This document shows positions 6,963-15,764 of a stretch of 64,000 nucleotides of DNA, piece after piece (positions within the stretch are counted from its first letter, which is position 1; each line of letters begins with the position of its first letter). This stretch comes from an uncultured Carboxylicivirga sp. (lineage in GTDB: Bacteria > Bacteroidota > Bacteroidia > Bacteroidales > Marinilabiliaceae): the NCBI GenBank assembly GCA_947503525.1, contig CANNEA010000003.1, positions 806,001 through 870,000 on the forward strand, written 5' to 3'. A program made the translations under genes and the position numbers. The notes beneath the pieces were generated by a model. It was given only the letters and a program-made list of their open reading frames with translations. It was not told the DNA's origin and searched no databases.

Positions 6963-7065
6963 ACTTGCCGCGTCTATATCCTAAGTAATATGTAATAGAC
7001 GGTAGAACTAAAAATATTGCAATTATTAAAAGAAGCTCTCCCCCTGATATAAATAATAATGACAT
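6952..7065 (-). CDS. Possible 37-aa antisense membrane peptide
   Basis: On the minus strand, an ATG at 7065-7063 opens a 37-codon frame that exactly fills the gap between the genes ending at 6962 and starting at 7064. It encodes a clean transmembrane helix (ELLLIIAIFLVLPSITYYL) preceded by FISGG and followed by a basic GYRRGKSKN tail. Third codon positions are A/T-rich, as in real genes here. Its ATG overlaps the + strand ATG of the next gene inside one CATG, leaving no separate leader, so both may not be used. It may be only a chance frame. Confidence 0.3.
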   Translation of the reverse strand: MSLLFISGGELLLIIAIFLVLPSITYYLGYRRGKSKN

Positions 7066-7252
7066 GATTAAATTTTTTAGTGAATTATTAACTAGTACAA
7101 CAATAATAAGCATTTTTTCAGATGAAACAATATTGCAAGTATTTACAGAATTCAAGAATCTTCTTATTGTCGTTGCTGTTCGTGCTGTCTGGGCTGTTTG
7201 TGAATGGCTGTACAGACGAATTTTTAAAATTAGAGGAAATGAAACAAGATAA
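7064..7252 (+). CDS. Small 62-aa membrane protein
   Basis: The protein has an N-terminal amphipathic stretch (MIKFFSELLTSTTIISIFSDE) and a likely membrane helix (LLIVVAVRAVWAVCEWLY) followed by a basic tail (RRIFKIRGNETR). Between 7122 and 7238 a second + frame is also open. Third positions in this frame are almost all A or T, while the rival frame shows many G-ending codons (TTG, CTG, GTG), so this frame is the better coding candidate. It overlaps the next gene's preferred start by 14 bases. Confidence 0.5.
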   Translation: MIKFFSELLTSTTIISIFSDETILQVFTEFKNLLIVVAVRAVWAVCEWLYRRIFKIRGNETR

Positions 7253-7793
7253 ACAGTTTGGTCTGATGACCAAAAACACGTTTGAAGATATTGCCGAAAA
7301 GCATTTCGGTGTTGATCGTGTGGACGTAAAAGAAAAAGTAAAAACTGTACACGTTTATAAAACTGAATACGGTTTTGGTGAAGGTGAAAAGAGTTTTCCT
7401 CTTCTACCCGAGAATGATGGTAAATTGTATTACTTATCAAAAATGGTTATTAGTGGTTATGTTATCGGCCGTGATGATGGTGCACAGAACTATTTGTTTG
7501 GCTCGATGTATTTCGAAGATAAGGTAAAAGCCAACAGAGTTTACATGGATCAAAATGAATCTGATAACTTGGGTGAAATAATGGAACAAACTGTAATTAA
7601 TCCAATTGATAACCCTAAGTACTATACTGAGACTGGTCAATTTCGGTACTACGATTATAAACTAACTGATATAATTCGTAATGAAGTGCGCTTAAAAATG
7701 GGAAGACCAGAACCAAATGAAGCTTTTCGAGCAGATAATTATATACATGGATTATGTATTGATATGATTTATTTGGAAGCCCAAGTATATTAA
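7239..7793 (+). CDS. 184-aa soluble provirus protein, possible spike or vertex protein
   Basis: Starting at ATG 7239, the product is an acidic, mixed alpha/beta protein with FEDIAEKHFGVDRVDVKEKVKTVHVYKTEYGFG, a region of likely strands (YYLSKMVISGYVIGRDD) and NPKYYTETGQFRYYDYKL. The frame is open back to ATG 7122, which would add a lipoprotein-like signal (LLSLLFVLSGLFVNGC). I disfavour this because the overlapping gene has better codon use there. Last gene of the + strand cluster, just before a terminator. No family recognised; a receptor-binding role would fit its position but is a guess. Confidence 0.6.
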   Translation: MKQDKQFGLMTKNTFEDIAEKHFGVDRVDVKEKVKTVHVYKTEYGFGEGEKSFPLLPENDGKLYYLSKMVISGYVIGRDDGAQNYLFGSMYFEDKVKANRVYMDQNESDNLGEIMEQTVINPIDNPKYYTETGQFRYYDYKLTDIIRNEVRLKMGRPEPNEAFRADNYIHGLCIDMIYLEAQVY

Positions 7794-7798
7794 TAAAA

Positions 7799-7826
7799 AA
7801 AACCCGTTCTGATTAGGACGGGTTTT
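7799..7826. terminator. Bidirectional terminator between convergent provirus genes
   Basis: AAAACCCGTTCT (7799-7810) pairs with AGGACGGGTTTT (7815-7826) with one G-U pair around GATT. A-rich and T-rich flanks allow termination in both directions, fitting its place between the + gene ending at 7793 and the - gene ending at 7843. Confidence 0.8.
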
Positions 7827-7842
7827 GCTTTATTACAATGGT

Positions 7843-8811
7843 TTAAATAATTTCTGCACTTTTGCGAAATTCTTTGATCTTATTTATCTCATTAGGATAT
7901 TTTTCATCGAATAAACGAATAATTTGATCCAACCTTTCTTCTGTACCCTTAAATATAGAATTATTTGTATTTACTATGCAATTAATTATTTTAGATAATG
8001 TATACTCATATGCCCACTCATAATTCATCCTATGCTCTAATATTAGCTTTCGAGTTAACTCCTGTAACGCTAATTTATATTGCTTATTAGTCATTGCTAA
8101 TTCGTAGGTTTGCTTTAAATCAATTCTTTTAAGTTTATATTCTAATAAAGTGGAATTATTTTGAAGAGTTCTAATTTTGACAGTAAGATCTTTTCTGATG
8201 CTAGAAAGCTCTTTACTAACAGATTCCTTAAATAAATGAATAGTATTCGATAAGTTATTATTATGAGAATTTAGTAAATTCTGATAGTTATTAGATTCAG
8301 TCTTAATCTCCTTCCTAATTTCACTAAAATCATTCTTAATTTCTACATTAAGTTTATCCTTAAGATTTTGAAAATCAGTATTTATTTCGCCCATCCTATC
8401 AATAGCAGCTTCGTAGATGCCATCATTCTTTTTTCTAATAATTTGAAGCTCAACGTCGACTATTTCTGCTACATCCTCCTTGATTTCTGCCCTAATGTTC
8501 TGTTCAATATTATTAATTCTGGATTCATTTTGATCTAATATGTCAGTTACTTTTTTAGAATTAAACCACCATGTACTTCCGTACACGGCAAATAAAGCCG
8601 TTCCTATTGCACTAAGTGCCCAATAAATTGTATTTAATATCTTTGAGTTACTTTCTTTCTGATTCTCGTAAAGCAATTTATAAGCCGCTGCTTCTGATAA
8701 ATCAATTTTATCTTCATGAACAGCAATTTTTTTATTGGTCGTACTGTCGTTTGTGGTAAAGGAAACTAAGAAAAATCCTAGAAGAATGATTACTAGCGAA
8801 TATTTCAACAT
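7843..8811 (-). CDS. Membrane-anchored coiled-coil protein, accessory gene of the provirus
   Basis: The only large minus-strand gene in the element (322 aa). It has a hydrophobic N-terminus resembling a signal peptide (YSLVIILLGFFLVSFTTN), a short linker, a transmembrane helix near residues 60-82 (TIYWALSAIGTALFAVYGSTWWF), then about 150 residues of Asn/Lys/Glu-rich coiled coil, and a helical C-terminus with LELTRKLILEHRMNYEWAYEY-like stretches. Opposite orientation, own promoter region and position beside the right end are typical of cargo genes expressed from an integrated phage, such as superinfection exclusion or defence factors. No family recognised; the function is unknown. Confidence 0.65.
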   Translation of the reverse strand: MLKYSLVIILLGFFLVSFTTNDSTTNKKIAVHEDKIDLSEAAAYKLLYENQKESNSKILNTIYWALSAIGTALFAVYGSTWWFNSKKVTDILDQNESRINNIEQNIRAEIKEDVAEIVDVELQIIRKKNDGIYEAAIDRMGEINTDFQNLKDKLNVEIKNDFSEIRKEIKTESNNYQNLLNSHNNNLSNTIHLFKESVSKELSSIRKDLTVKIRTLQNNSTLLEYKLKRIDLKQTYELAMTNKQYKLALQELTRKLILEHRMNYEWAYEYTLSKIINCIVNTNNSIFKGTEERLDQIIRLFDEKYPNEINKIKEFRKSAEII

Positions 8812-8995
8812 AACAAATATGATATTATAATTTATATACTAATATCGACAATAATAGTTTGTTAATTACTTTGAATCGTATTATTTGTATAAATTATAAA
8901 TAAGGTAATTTTTTCTTATTGATAAGGGGTTGTGTAATGCCGCGTACTGTTTTGCACCTTTAATTATGGGGTCTACAGGCTAAATAATGTCAAAC
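8812..8995. other. Right-end leader of the provirus
   Basis: AT-rich spacer between the divergent-facing accessory gene and the right repeat. It should contain the promoter of the 7843-8811 gene. No gene, and no full TAnnTTTG/TTTG promoter pair, could be identified. Confidence 0.4.
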
Positions 8996-9020
8996 ATTTG
9001 ATATTATGTTATTTTTATAT
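8996..9020 (+). repeat. attR: right copy of the 25-bp direct repeat
   Basis: Identical to 1339-1363. The bases just left of it (CAAAC) differ from those left of the first copy (CCTAT), and the bases to the right also differ, so the repeat is exactly 25 bp. To its right lies host spacer before the TPR gene. Confidence 0.85.
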
Positions 9021-9118
9021 GTGCATTTTATTATCATATATATCCTCAACAATATACTTGGTAAACCAATCCTCCCCATAAAGCACCCTGAGCATTAACC
9101 TTCGGAGTATATCAAAAA

Positions 9119-9144
9119 AAAGGCCAGTCGAAAGACCAGCCTTT
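9119..9144 (-). terminator. Terminator of the TPR protein gene
   Basis: AAAGGCCAGTC (9119-9129) and GACCAGCCTTT (9134-9144) form an imperfect stem with a GAAA/TTTC tetraloop and a run of A residues on the + strand (T on the transcript). It lies 25 bases downstream of the stop of the minus-strand gene at 9169. Confidence 0.65.
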
Positions 9145-9168
9145 AATATATTTTAATGCCCTGGAATT

Positions 9169-10332
9169 CTACTGTCCTAGATCGTCAAGCTTAGCTTTAA
9201 CTTCGTTATACTTATCCATTTTCTCGAATCGGTAGTACAAACCTTTTAAAGTTTCCAATACAGCAGCTTCAGATGGCTGTACTTCATGAGCTTTTTCCAT
9301 ATATGGTAATGATTGCTCCCAGAAACCATTGGCAACTTTCATAGCCGCATCATAGTCTTTTGTACTGGTCATGTCATTAGCAATATTTTGCTGCTCTACC
9401 CCTTTATTATAATATATAACACCAATGTTATACAATGAATTAAAGAAAGCATCATCAATTGCCAAACATTGCTCATAGTTAGTGATAGCCTTGTCCTTAT
9501 CAACATTCTCGAATAATACACCACGTGCATAATAGAATGAAGGATTTTGTGGATCTTGCTCAATAGCTGTATTCAAATACTCCAAAGCAGCATCATTTTG
9601 CTTACTATCCAGATAATACTGAATTAAGCTCGTTAAAATACGCTCATCTTCAGGGTAAACTTCAAAACCTTTTTTAAGGTTATCCGCCATTTTAACCGAA
9701 TCTCCTGTTGCATCAAACACCTGGTCTAAAAGTAATACTGCATCACCACCACCATATTTCATATCAATGGCTTTGTTAAAGTATTCTTCTGATTTCTCCC
9801 AGTTCTTAGCGTTATAAGCAGCTAAAGCACAGTTGTAAAGGATACTTGTATCAACACCTGCAGCTTCTGCCTGAAACATTGCTAAGTCATTAATATACAA
9901 TACGTTTTCAAAAGCAAATAAAGCTTTGTTAAAATCTTCAGTATTAAATCCTTCAATACCTGAATTAGTTAGATCAGGTTTGAAAAATGTTAACTGCAAT
10001 TTGATTTCCTTTTCGTATTTACCAATGCCTTTACCTTTAGCATCTCCTTTTTGATCTAATTCAATTGCCTTTTTATAATAATCTACAGCCTTCTTGATAC
10101 CTTCAGTATCATTTCCATTTTTGTATAATTCAGTATATACCTTCGCTGCAATAATATAAGTCTTAGGCCAGCCTACTGTCTTTTCATGTTCTAAAGCTAA
10201 ATCAATTGCTTCTTTAGCAGCATCAAAATCGTTAGTACCTAAATATGAACTAGCAGCAGATACCTTTCCTTTTTGTGCAAACGCCGTAGTTATTCCTAAA
10301 ATTAAGATTGCAAATAGTGCGACTCTTTTCAT
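9169..10332 (-). CDS. Secreted tetratricopeptide-repeat protein
   Basis: A 387-aa protein with a signal peptide (MKRVALFAILILGITTAFAQ) and TPR-like helical pairs throughout, for example YNCALAAYNAKNWEKSEEYFNKAIDM, IQYYLDSKQNDAALEYLNTAIEQDPQNPSFYYARGVLFE and YEQCLAIDDAFFNSLYNIGVIYYNKGVEQ. TPR arrays mediate protein-protein contacts; periplasmic ones in Bacteroidota often serve envelope assembly or gliding-type complexes, but the partner is unknown. It follows gyrA on the same strand with a 47-base gap and may share its transcript. Terminated by the hairpin at 9119-9144. Confidence 0.85.
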   Translation of the reverse strand: MKRVALFAILILGITTAFAQKGKVSAASSYLGTNDFDAAKEAIDLALEHEKTVGWPKTYIIAAKVYTELYKNGNDTEGIKKAVDYYKKAIELDQKGDAKGKGIGKYEKEIKLQLTFFKPDLTNSGIEGFNTEDFNKALFAFENVLYINDLAMFQAEAAGVDTSILYNCALAAYNAKNWEKSEEYFNKAIDMKYGGGDAVLLLDQVFDATGDSVKMADNLKKGFEVYPEDERILTSLIQYYLDSKQNDAALEYLNTAIEQDPQNPSFYYARGVLFENVDKDKAITNYEQCLAIDDAFFNSLYNIGVIYYNKGVEQQNIANDMTSTKDYDAAMKVANGFWEQSLPYMEKAHEVQPSEAAVLETLKGLYYRFEKMDKYNEVKAKLDDLGQ

Positions 10333-10379
10333 TTCAAAAAAGTTTTAGTTTATTCTTTATCGTAATTTATACTCTCTAT

Positions 10380-12920
10380 TTATTCATTTGTTTCATCATT
10401 ATCCGAAGTTTCTGCGGTTGGAGCTTCATTAATAGTTTCATCCACTTCTTCAACTTCCACTTCTTCTATTGCTTCTTCAGAAGTTACCTTGGCAACCGAT
10501 GCAATTTCATCCTGCTTTTTGGTCAAGTTAATTAAACGTACACCTTGTGTTGCACGTCCAGTTACCCTCATATTACTTACAGATAAACGAATGGCTATAC
10601 CTGAACGATTAATGATCATCAGGTCATTATCGTCTGTCACATTCTTGATGGTAATTAGCTCTCCGGTTTTATCCGTGATTTTCATGGTTTTTACGCCTTT
10701 TCCACCACGATTTGTTACACGGTAATCTTCAGTTTTTGATCGTTTACCGAAACCTTTTTCGGAAACAACAAGAATATCCTCAGTCTCTATATCCTTTACA
10801 CATATCATGCCAACCACTTCGTCATGCTCTGAAGCCAGCGTTATACCTCGCACTCCGGCACCTGTACGACCGATGCAACGTACCTGCGTTTCGTTGAATC
10901 GGATAGCTCTACCTGAGCGAGAAGCCATTAATATTTCTGTTGTTCCTGTAGTCAATCGAGCCTGCAATAACTCATCATTTTCTTTAATGGTAATTGCATT
11001 TACACCGTTTACACGTGGACGTGAATAATCTTTAAGTAATGATTTTTTCACAATACCTTTTTTGGTACCCATAATGATGTAGTGCGAATTAACGTACTCT
11101 TCATCATTCAGTTTCGTAACTCGTATAAAGGCTTTTACTTTATCATCCGGATCGATGTTAAGTAAGTTTTGAATGGCACGTCCTTTCGAAGCCTTAGTTC
11201 CTTCCGGAATTTCGTATACTTTCAACCAGAAACATCTACCATTTTTGGTAAAGAACATCATGGTATTGTGCATCGAAGCCGGATAGATGTATTCAATAAA
11301 GTCTTCATCACGGGTAGTTGACCCTTTAGAACCAACTCCTCCTCTATGCTGGGTTTTAAATTCTGCCAGTGGCGTTCGCTTAACGTAACCCAGATGTGAA
11401 ATGGTTATAATCATTTCGTCATCCGCATAGAAATCCTCAGGATTAAACTCCTCAGAACTGTATACAATATCGGTACGACGATCGTCACCATATTTACCCT
11501 GAACTTCAACTAACTCTTCTTTAATGATATTCATACGAAGTTCAACGTTCGCCAAAATATCTTTTAAGTGAGCAATTTCTTTCATCAACTCGTCATACTC
11601 GGCGCGTAACTTATCCTGCTCCAGTCCGGTTAATGAACGCAAACGCATATCAACTATAGCCCGAGCTTGAATATCAGATAATTCAAAGCGCGACATTAGG
11701 TTTTCGCGAGCCTGATCAGGAGTTTGAGCAGCACGAATAATTTTAATGACTTCATCAATATTATCACTGGCTATTATTAATCCTTCAAGAATATGAGCAC
11801 GCTTTTCAGCCTGGTCCAATTCAAATTGTGTGCGACGTGTCACCACATCATGGCGGTGTTCCACAAAACACTGAATCATCCCCTTAAGGTTCAGCAACTC
11901 AGGACGACCTTTAACCAATGCGATATTATTAACTCCAAAAGAAGTTTGCAATGCTGTATACTTATATAAATGATTAAGTACAACATTAGCAATGGCATCT
12001 CTTTTTAAATCAACTACAATCCTCATTCCCTGACGGTCAGATTCATCGTTGATATTAGAAATACCTTCAATTTTCTTGTCATTTACAAGGTCCGCGATCT
12101 TCATAATCAACTCGGCCTTATTAACCAGATATGGTATCTCCGTTATGACAATTTTTTCACGGCCATTAGCTTCTGTTTCAATATCGGTTTTAGCGCGTAT
12201 TACAACACGTCCTTTACCGGTATTAAAAGCATCTCTAACTCCTTGGTAACCATATATAGTACCTCCCGTTGGAAAATCAGGTGCTTTGACAATATCAATT
12301 AACTCGTCAATTTCAATGTCATTATTATTAATATATGCTATCGTAGCATCAATGGTATCTTTGAGGTTGTGAGGAGGCATATTAGTAGCCATACCAACCG
12401 CAATACCAGAAGCTCCGTTAACCAATAAGTTTGGAATTCGAGTTGGTAACACCGTTGGTTCCTTTATCGAATCATCAAAATTAAGTTGAAAATCAACTGT
12501 ATTTTTGTCGATATCAACCAACATCTCTTCAGCTAATTTATTTAATCTAGCCTCAGTATAACGCATTGCAGCAGGACTATCGCCATCTACTGAACCAAAG
12601 TTACCCTGACCATCAACAAGTGGATAACGCAATGACCATTCCTGAGCCATACGCACCATAGCAAAATAGACTGATGAATCACCATGGGGATGAAACTTAC
12701 CAAGCACCTCTCCTACAATCCTCGCAGATTTTTTATAAGGTTTATTTGAGGCCATTCCAAGTTCACTCATACCGTACAAAACCCTACGATGTACAGGTTT
12801 CATACCATCACGTACATCAGGTAAAGCACGAGAAACGATTACTGACATCGAATAATCGATGTAGGCAGATTTCATTTCCTCCTCAATGTTGATTTTAATT
12901 ATTTTCTCTCCTTCAGTCAT
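10380..12920 (-). CDS. gyrA: DNA gyrase subunit A
   Basis: The 846-aa product has the full GyrA layout: N-terminal breakage-reunion domain with catalytic Y121 in AMRYTEARL, the HPHGDSSVY segment at residues 77-85, a central tower/coiled coil, and a six-bladed C-terminal DNA-wrapping domain with the GyrA-box equivalent NRGGKG (737-742), which separates it from ParC. An acidic tail (about 815-846) follows. With GyrB it introduces negative supercoils. The residue aligned with E. coli Ser83 is Ser82, but the one aligned with Asp87 is Phe86. The start is [16 protein letters not shown], the usual N-terminus. A terminator-like hairpin lies 35-60 bases upstream in the leader. Confidence 0.97.
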   Translation of the reverse strand: MTEGEKIIKINIEEEMKSAYIDYSMSVIVSRALPDVRDGMKPVHRRVLYGMSELGMASNKPYKKSARIVGEVLGKFHPHGDSSVYFAMVRMAQEWSLRYPLVDGQGNFGSVDGDSPAAMRYTEARLNKLAEEMLVDIDKNTVDFQLNFDDSIKEPTVLPTRIPNLLVNGASGIAVGMATNMPPHNLKDTIDATIAYINNNDIEIDELIDIVKAPDFPTGGTIYGYQGVRDAFNTGKGRVVIRAKTDIETEANGREKIVITEIPYLVNKAELIMKIADLVNDKKIEGISNINDESDRQGMRIVVDLKRDAIANVVLNHLYKYTALQTSFGVNNIALVKGRPELLNLKGMIQCFVEHRHDVVTRRTQFELDQAEKRAHILEGLIIASDNIDEVIKIIRAAQTPDQARENLMSRFELSDIQARAIVDMRLRSLTGLEQDKLRAEYDELMKEIAHLKDILANVELRMNIIKEELVEVQGKYGDDRRTDIVYSSEEFNPEDFYADDEMIITISHLGYVKRTPLAEFKTQHRGGVGSKGSTTRDEDFIEYIYPASMHNTMMFFTKNGRCFWLKVYEIPEGTKASKGRAIQNLLNIDPDDKVKAFIRVTKLNDEEYVNSHYIIMGTKKGIVKKSLLKDYSRPRVNGVNAITIKENDELLQARLTTGTTEILMASRSGRAIRFNETQVRCIGRTGAGVRGITLASEHDEVVGMICVKDIETEDILVVSEKGFGKRSKTEDYRVTNRGGKGVKTMKITDKTGELITIKNVTDDNDLMIINRSGIAIRLSVSNMRVTGRATQGVRLINLTKKQDEIASVAKVTSEEAIEEVEVEEVDETINEAPTAETSDNDETNE

Positions 12921-12954
12921 TTATGTATTTCTTTTATATAGACTACAACAATAA

Positions 12955-12979
12955 AAAATGGCTTTTTAAGGGCCATTTT
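12955..12979 (-). promoter_or_regulatory. Terminator-like hairpin in the gyrA leader
   Basis: AAAATGGC (12955-12962) pairs with GCCATTTT (12972-12979). On the gyrA strand the stem is followed by a T run, so it has the form of an intrinsic terminator just upstream of gyrA, although no gene on that strand precedes it before clpC. It may attenuate gyrA or stop stray transcription in the divergent gyrA-clpC spacer. Confidence 0.45.
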
Positions 12980-13176
12980 TTGAACGCCCTAATTTAAGTA
13001 AATTACCTAACATGAGAAAGCGAAAAAACGGACAATTTATTAACAAATAAATGCTGTAGGAGCATTGAAGGAAATATGCTATTTTTGACTATTAAATCAA
13101 GATTCACTAATTTCATCAGGTAAACAAGAATCTTCATTAGTTGTTACCTTAAAAAGAATAAAATATTTGACATCAT

Positions 13177-15690
13177 ATGGATCTAAACTTTTCACCTAGA
13201 ATTAAAGACGTCATTACATATAGCAAGGAAGAAGCCGAAAGGCTTGGTAATCATTTTATCTCACCAGAGCATTTAATGTTGGGCATTTTCCGAGATGGAG
13301 AAGGCAAGGCTATTGAAATTCTGCAGGAATTGGATGTGGATATTATGAAAGTACGACTAGCTATTGAAAAGCATTTAAAAGGTGATGAATCAATTCAAAC
13401 CGATCACCTTCCCTTACTTAAATCCACTGAAAGAGTACTTAAACTCGTTCATTTGGAAGCCAAAGCGTTACGAAGCGATAAAATTAACACAGGACATTTA
13501 TTAATTGCACTTTTAAAAGAAAAGAGCAGTGTAATCTGGGAAATTATGGCAGAAGAAAATATTCATTATCAAAAAATCAAAGAGATATTAGAGACTCAAA
13601 AACCCGAAGCTAAAGCTGACTTTCCTGAAGATGATGATCAGGAAAGCTCATTTTCCGGTTCCAGTTCAGGTAGTGAAGGCTCTAAATCAGGTGCAAAAAG
13701 CAGTTCTGATACACCAGTACTTGACAATTTTGGGATAGATATAACAAAAGCTGCTGATGAAGGCAGGCTCGATCCTATTGTTGGTCGAGAAAATGAAATC
13801 GAGCGTTTGGCGCAAATTTTAAGTCGCCGTAAAAAGAATAATCCAATATTAATTGGAGAACCGGGTGTTGGTAAATCAGCTATTGCTGAAGGATTAGCAC
13901 TAAGAATCAATGAAAAGAAGGTATCGCGGGTATTATTCGATAAGCGTGTAGTTACTCTTGATTTGGCATCAATTGTTGCCGGAACTAAGTATCGTGGACA
14001 GTTTGAAGAACGCATGAAGGCCATTCTAAATGAGTTGAGTCGTAATCCAAGTGTCATTTTATTTATCGATGAGATTCACACAATAGTTGGTGCAGGTGGC
14101 GCAACAGGCTCATTGGATGCAGCTAACATGCTTAAGCCAGCACTTGCTCGTGGTGAAATTCAATGTATTGGAGCCACAACACTGGATGAATACCGTCAAC
14201 ATATTGAAAAAGATGGAGCTTTGGAGCGTCGTTTCCAAAAAATAATGGTGGAACCTACATCGATAGATGAGACGGTAGAAATATTGAATAATATTCGTGA
14301 AAAATACGAAGATCATCATAATGTTAACTACGATGCTGAAGCCATTGAAGCCTGCGTTAAATTAACGGAACGCTACATTTCAGATCGACATCTGCCAGAT
14401 AAGGCCATTGATGCTCTGGATGAGGCTGGATCACGTGTGCACATATCTAACATTGTGGTTCCTGAAACTATTTTAAAAGTTGAGTCTCAGATTGAAGAAA
14501 TTAAGGACAACAAGATAAAAGCTGTTAAAGCGCAAAACTTTGAGTTAGCAGCCAGTTTCCGCGATAAGGAGAAAAGTCTTCTGGATGAATTGGAAGAGGC
14601 CAAAAATCGTTGGGAAGAAGAATTACAAAAACACAGAGAAACGGTAGATGCTGAAAAAGTTGCTGAAGTAGTAGCTATGATGACTGGAATACCTGTTCAA
14701 CGCGTTGCTCAAGCCGAGGGTTTTAGGTTACTCAAAATGGGTAAAGAACTCAACGGTAGTGTAATTGGTCAGGACGATGCCATTGTTAAGATTGTTAAAG
14801 CCATTCAACGCAATAGAGCTGGATTAAAAGATCCTAATCGTCCGATCGGTTCTTTTGTATTCTTAGGCCCTACCGGTGTTGGTAAAACGCATTTGGCTAA
14901 GGTTTTGGCTAAGTATTTGTTCGACACTACAGATGCCCTTATTAGAATCGACATGAGTGAATACATGGAGAAATTCTCTGTGTCTCGCTTGGTTGGAGCA
15001 CCTCCGGGATACGTTGGTTATGAAGAAGGTGGTCAGTTGACTGAAAAAGTGCGTCGTCGACCTTATGCTGTTGTTCTATTAGATGAAATTGAAAAAGCAC
15101 ATCCGGATGTATTCAACCTTTTGCTACAGGTATTGGATGAAGGACGTTTAACTGATAGCTTAGGACGTAAGGTTGATTTTAAAAACACCATTATTATAAT
15201 GACTTCCAATATCGGATCACGTGAATTGAAGGATTTTGGTCGTGGTGTTGGTTTTACGCCTACAAGCAGTCAGTCAGATCAGGATCATGCTAAAGGAGTT
15301 ATTGAGAAAGCACTTAAAAAGGCATTTGCACCAGAGTTTATCAATCGAATTGACGATGTGGTTATATTCAATAATCTTGAAAAAGAGGATATCCACAAAA
15401 TCATAGACATTGAATTAAAAGGCCTGTATACCCGTGTTGAATCATTGGGATACAAACTTGAGCTAACAAAAAATGCGAAGGATTATATCGCCTCTAAAGG
15501 GTATGATATTCAATATGGAGCTCGTCCGTTAAAGCGTGCGATTCAAAAGTATTTAGAAGATGAAATGGCTGAAGTGATTATTCAAGCCTCGGTGTCGGAA
15601 GGAGATATTATTAAGGTTGACTTTGATAAAAAGACAGAAAAAATAATTACTAATATCGAACAACTGAGTAAAGAACAGAAGGAAAATTAA
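13177..15690 (+). CDS. clpC: ClpC-type AAA+ protease chaperone subunit
   Basis: An 837-aa Hsp100 unfoldase that would feed substrates to ClpP in the cytoplasm. The N-terminal Clp repeat domain covers residues 1-145 (FSPRIKDVITYSKEEAERLG and SPEHLMLGIF). A Ser/Gly-rich linker (155-178) leads to NBD1 with Walker A GEPGVGKS at 227-234. The middle region has a UVR-type coiled coil (LAASFRDKEKSLLDELEEA), which marks ClpC rather than ClpB. NBD2 has Walker A GPTGVGKT at 564-571 and ends in the usual D2-small domain (GYDIQYGARPLKRAIQKYLED). Divergent from gyrA with a 256-base spacer; no SD before the ATG. Confidence 0.95.
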   Translation: MDLNFSPRIKDVITYSKEEAERLGNHFISPEHLMLGIFRDGEGKAIEILQELDVDIMKVRLAIEKHLKGDESIQTDHLPLLKSTERVLKLVHLEAKALRSDKINTGHLLIALLKEKSSVIWEIMAEENIHYQKIKEILETQKPEAKADFPEDDDQESSFSGSSSGSEGSKSGAKSSSDTPVLDNFGIDITKAADEGRLDPIVGRENEIERLAQILSRRKKNNPILIGEPGVGKSAIAEGLALRINEKKVSRVLFDKRVVTLDLASIVAGTKYRGQFEERMKAILNELSRNPSVILFIDEIHTIVGAGGATGSLDAANMLKPALARGEIQCIGATTLDEYRQHIEKDGALERRFQKIMVEPTSIDETVEILNNIREKYEDHHNVNYDAEAIEACVKLTERYISDRHLPDKAIDALDEAGSRVHISNIVVPETILKVESQIEEIKDNKIKAVKAQNFELAASFRDKEKSLLDELEEAKNRWEEELQKHRETVDAEKVAEVVAMMTGIPVQRVAQAEGFRLLKMGKELNGSVIGQDDAIVKIVKAIQRNRAGLKDPNRPIGSFVFLGPTGVGKTHLAKVLAKYLFDTTDALIRIDMSEYMEKFSVSRLVGAPPGYVGYEEGGQLTEKVRRRPYAVVLLDEIEKAHPDVFNLLLQVLDEGRLTDSLGRKVDFKNTIIIMTSNIGSRELKDFGRGVGFTPTSSQSDQDHAKGVIEKALKKAFAPEFINRIDDVVIFNNLEKEDIHKIIDIELKGLYTRVESLGYKLELTKNAKDYIASKGYDIQYGARPLKRAIQKYLEDEMAEVIIQASVSEGDIIKVDFDKKTEKIITNIEQLSKEQKEN

Positions 15691-15715
15691 AACTTACTGA
15701 TTTTTTTCAAGCATA

Positions 15716-15749
15716 AAAAAACCGCAACCTGTATAGATTGCGGTTTTTT
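15716..15749 (+). terminator. Terminator after clpC
   Basis: A 12-bp perfect stem, AAAAAACCGCAA (15716-15727) with TTGCGGTTTTTT (15738-15749), lies between two convergent genes and can work in both directions (clpC on +, the lipoprotein gene on -). Confidence 0.9.
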
Positions 15750-15764
15750 GTTTATCTATTTGTT

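Larger units (their letters stand above)
1339..9020 (+). mobile_element. Integrated tailless-phage-like provirus (about 7.66 kb) bounded by 25-bp direct repeats
   Basis: A perfect 25-bp direct repeat lies at 1339-1363 and 8996-9020. Everything between is a compact block of small, often overlapping genes: an HUH replication initiator, structural-looking proteins, a lysin-like protein, several single-span membrane proteins and one reverse-strand gene. Strong SD sequences precede the structural genes, unlike flanking host genes. No integrase, portal, terminase, tail, Zot-like ATPase or large microvirus-type capsid gene is present. Rolling-circle replication, small size, membrane-seeking proteins and a candidate double jelly-roll capsid protein suggest a relative of the Bacteroidota ssDNA phages (FLiP/Finnlakeviridae, Obscuriviridae). 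The boundaries are seen directly; the viral assignment is inference. An alternative is a decayed or satellite element, but all main frames are intact. Confidence 0.8.

Noticed and set aside
7122-7238. Lipoprotein-like N-terminal extension of the 7239 gene
   Set aside because: Codon third positions favour the overlapping 7064 frame; kept only as an alternative.
1339-9020. Microviridae or Inoviridae provirus
   Set aside because: No 500-600-aa microvirus capsid gene or pilot gene of that type, and no Zot ATPase or inovirus coat set.
1339-9020. Insertion sequence or integrative conjugative element
   Set aside because: No transposase, terminal inverted repeats, relaxase-plus-type-IV genes or tyrosine recombinase.
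10489-12892. Several + strand frames opposite gyrA
   Set aside because: They are shadows of a full-length, motif-complete gyrA.
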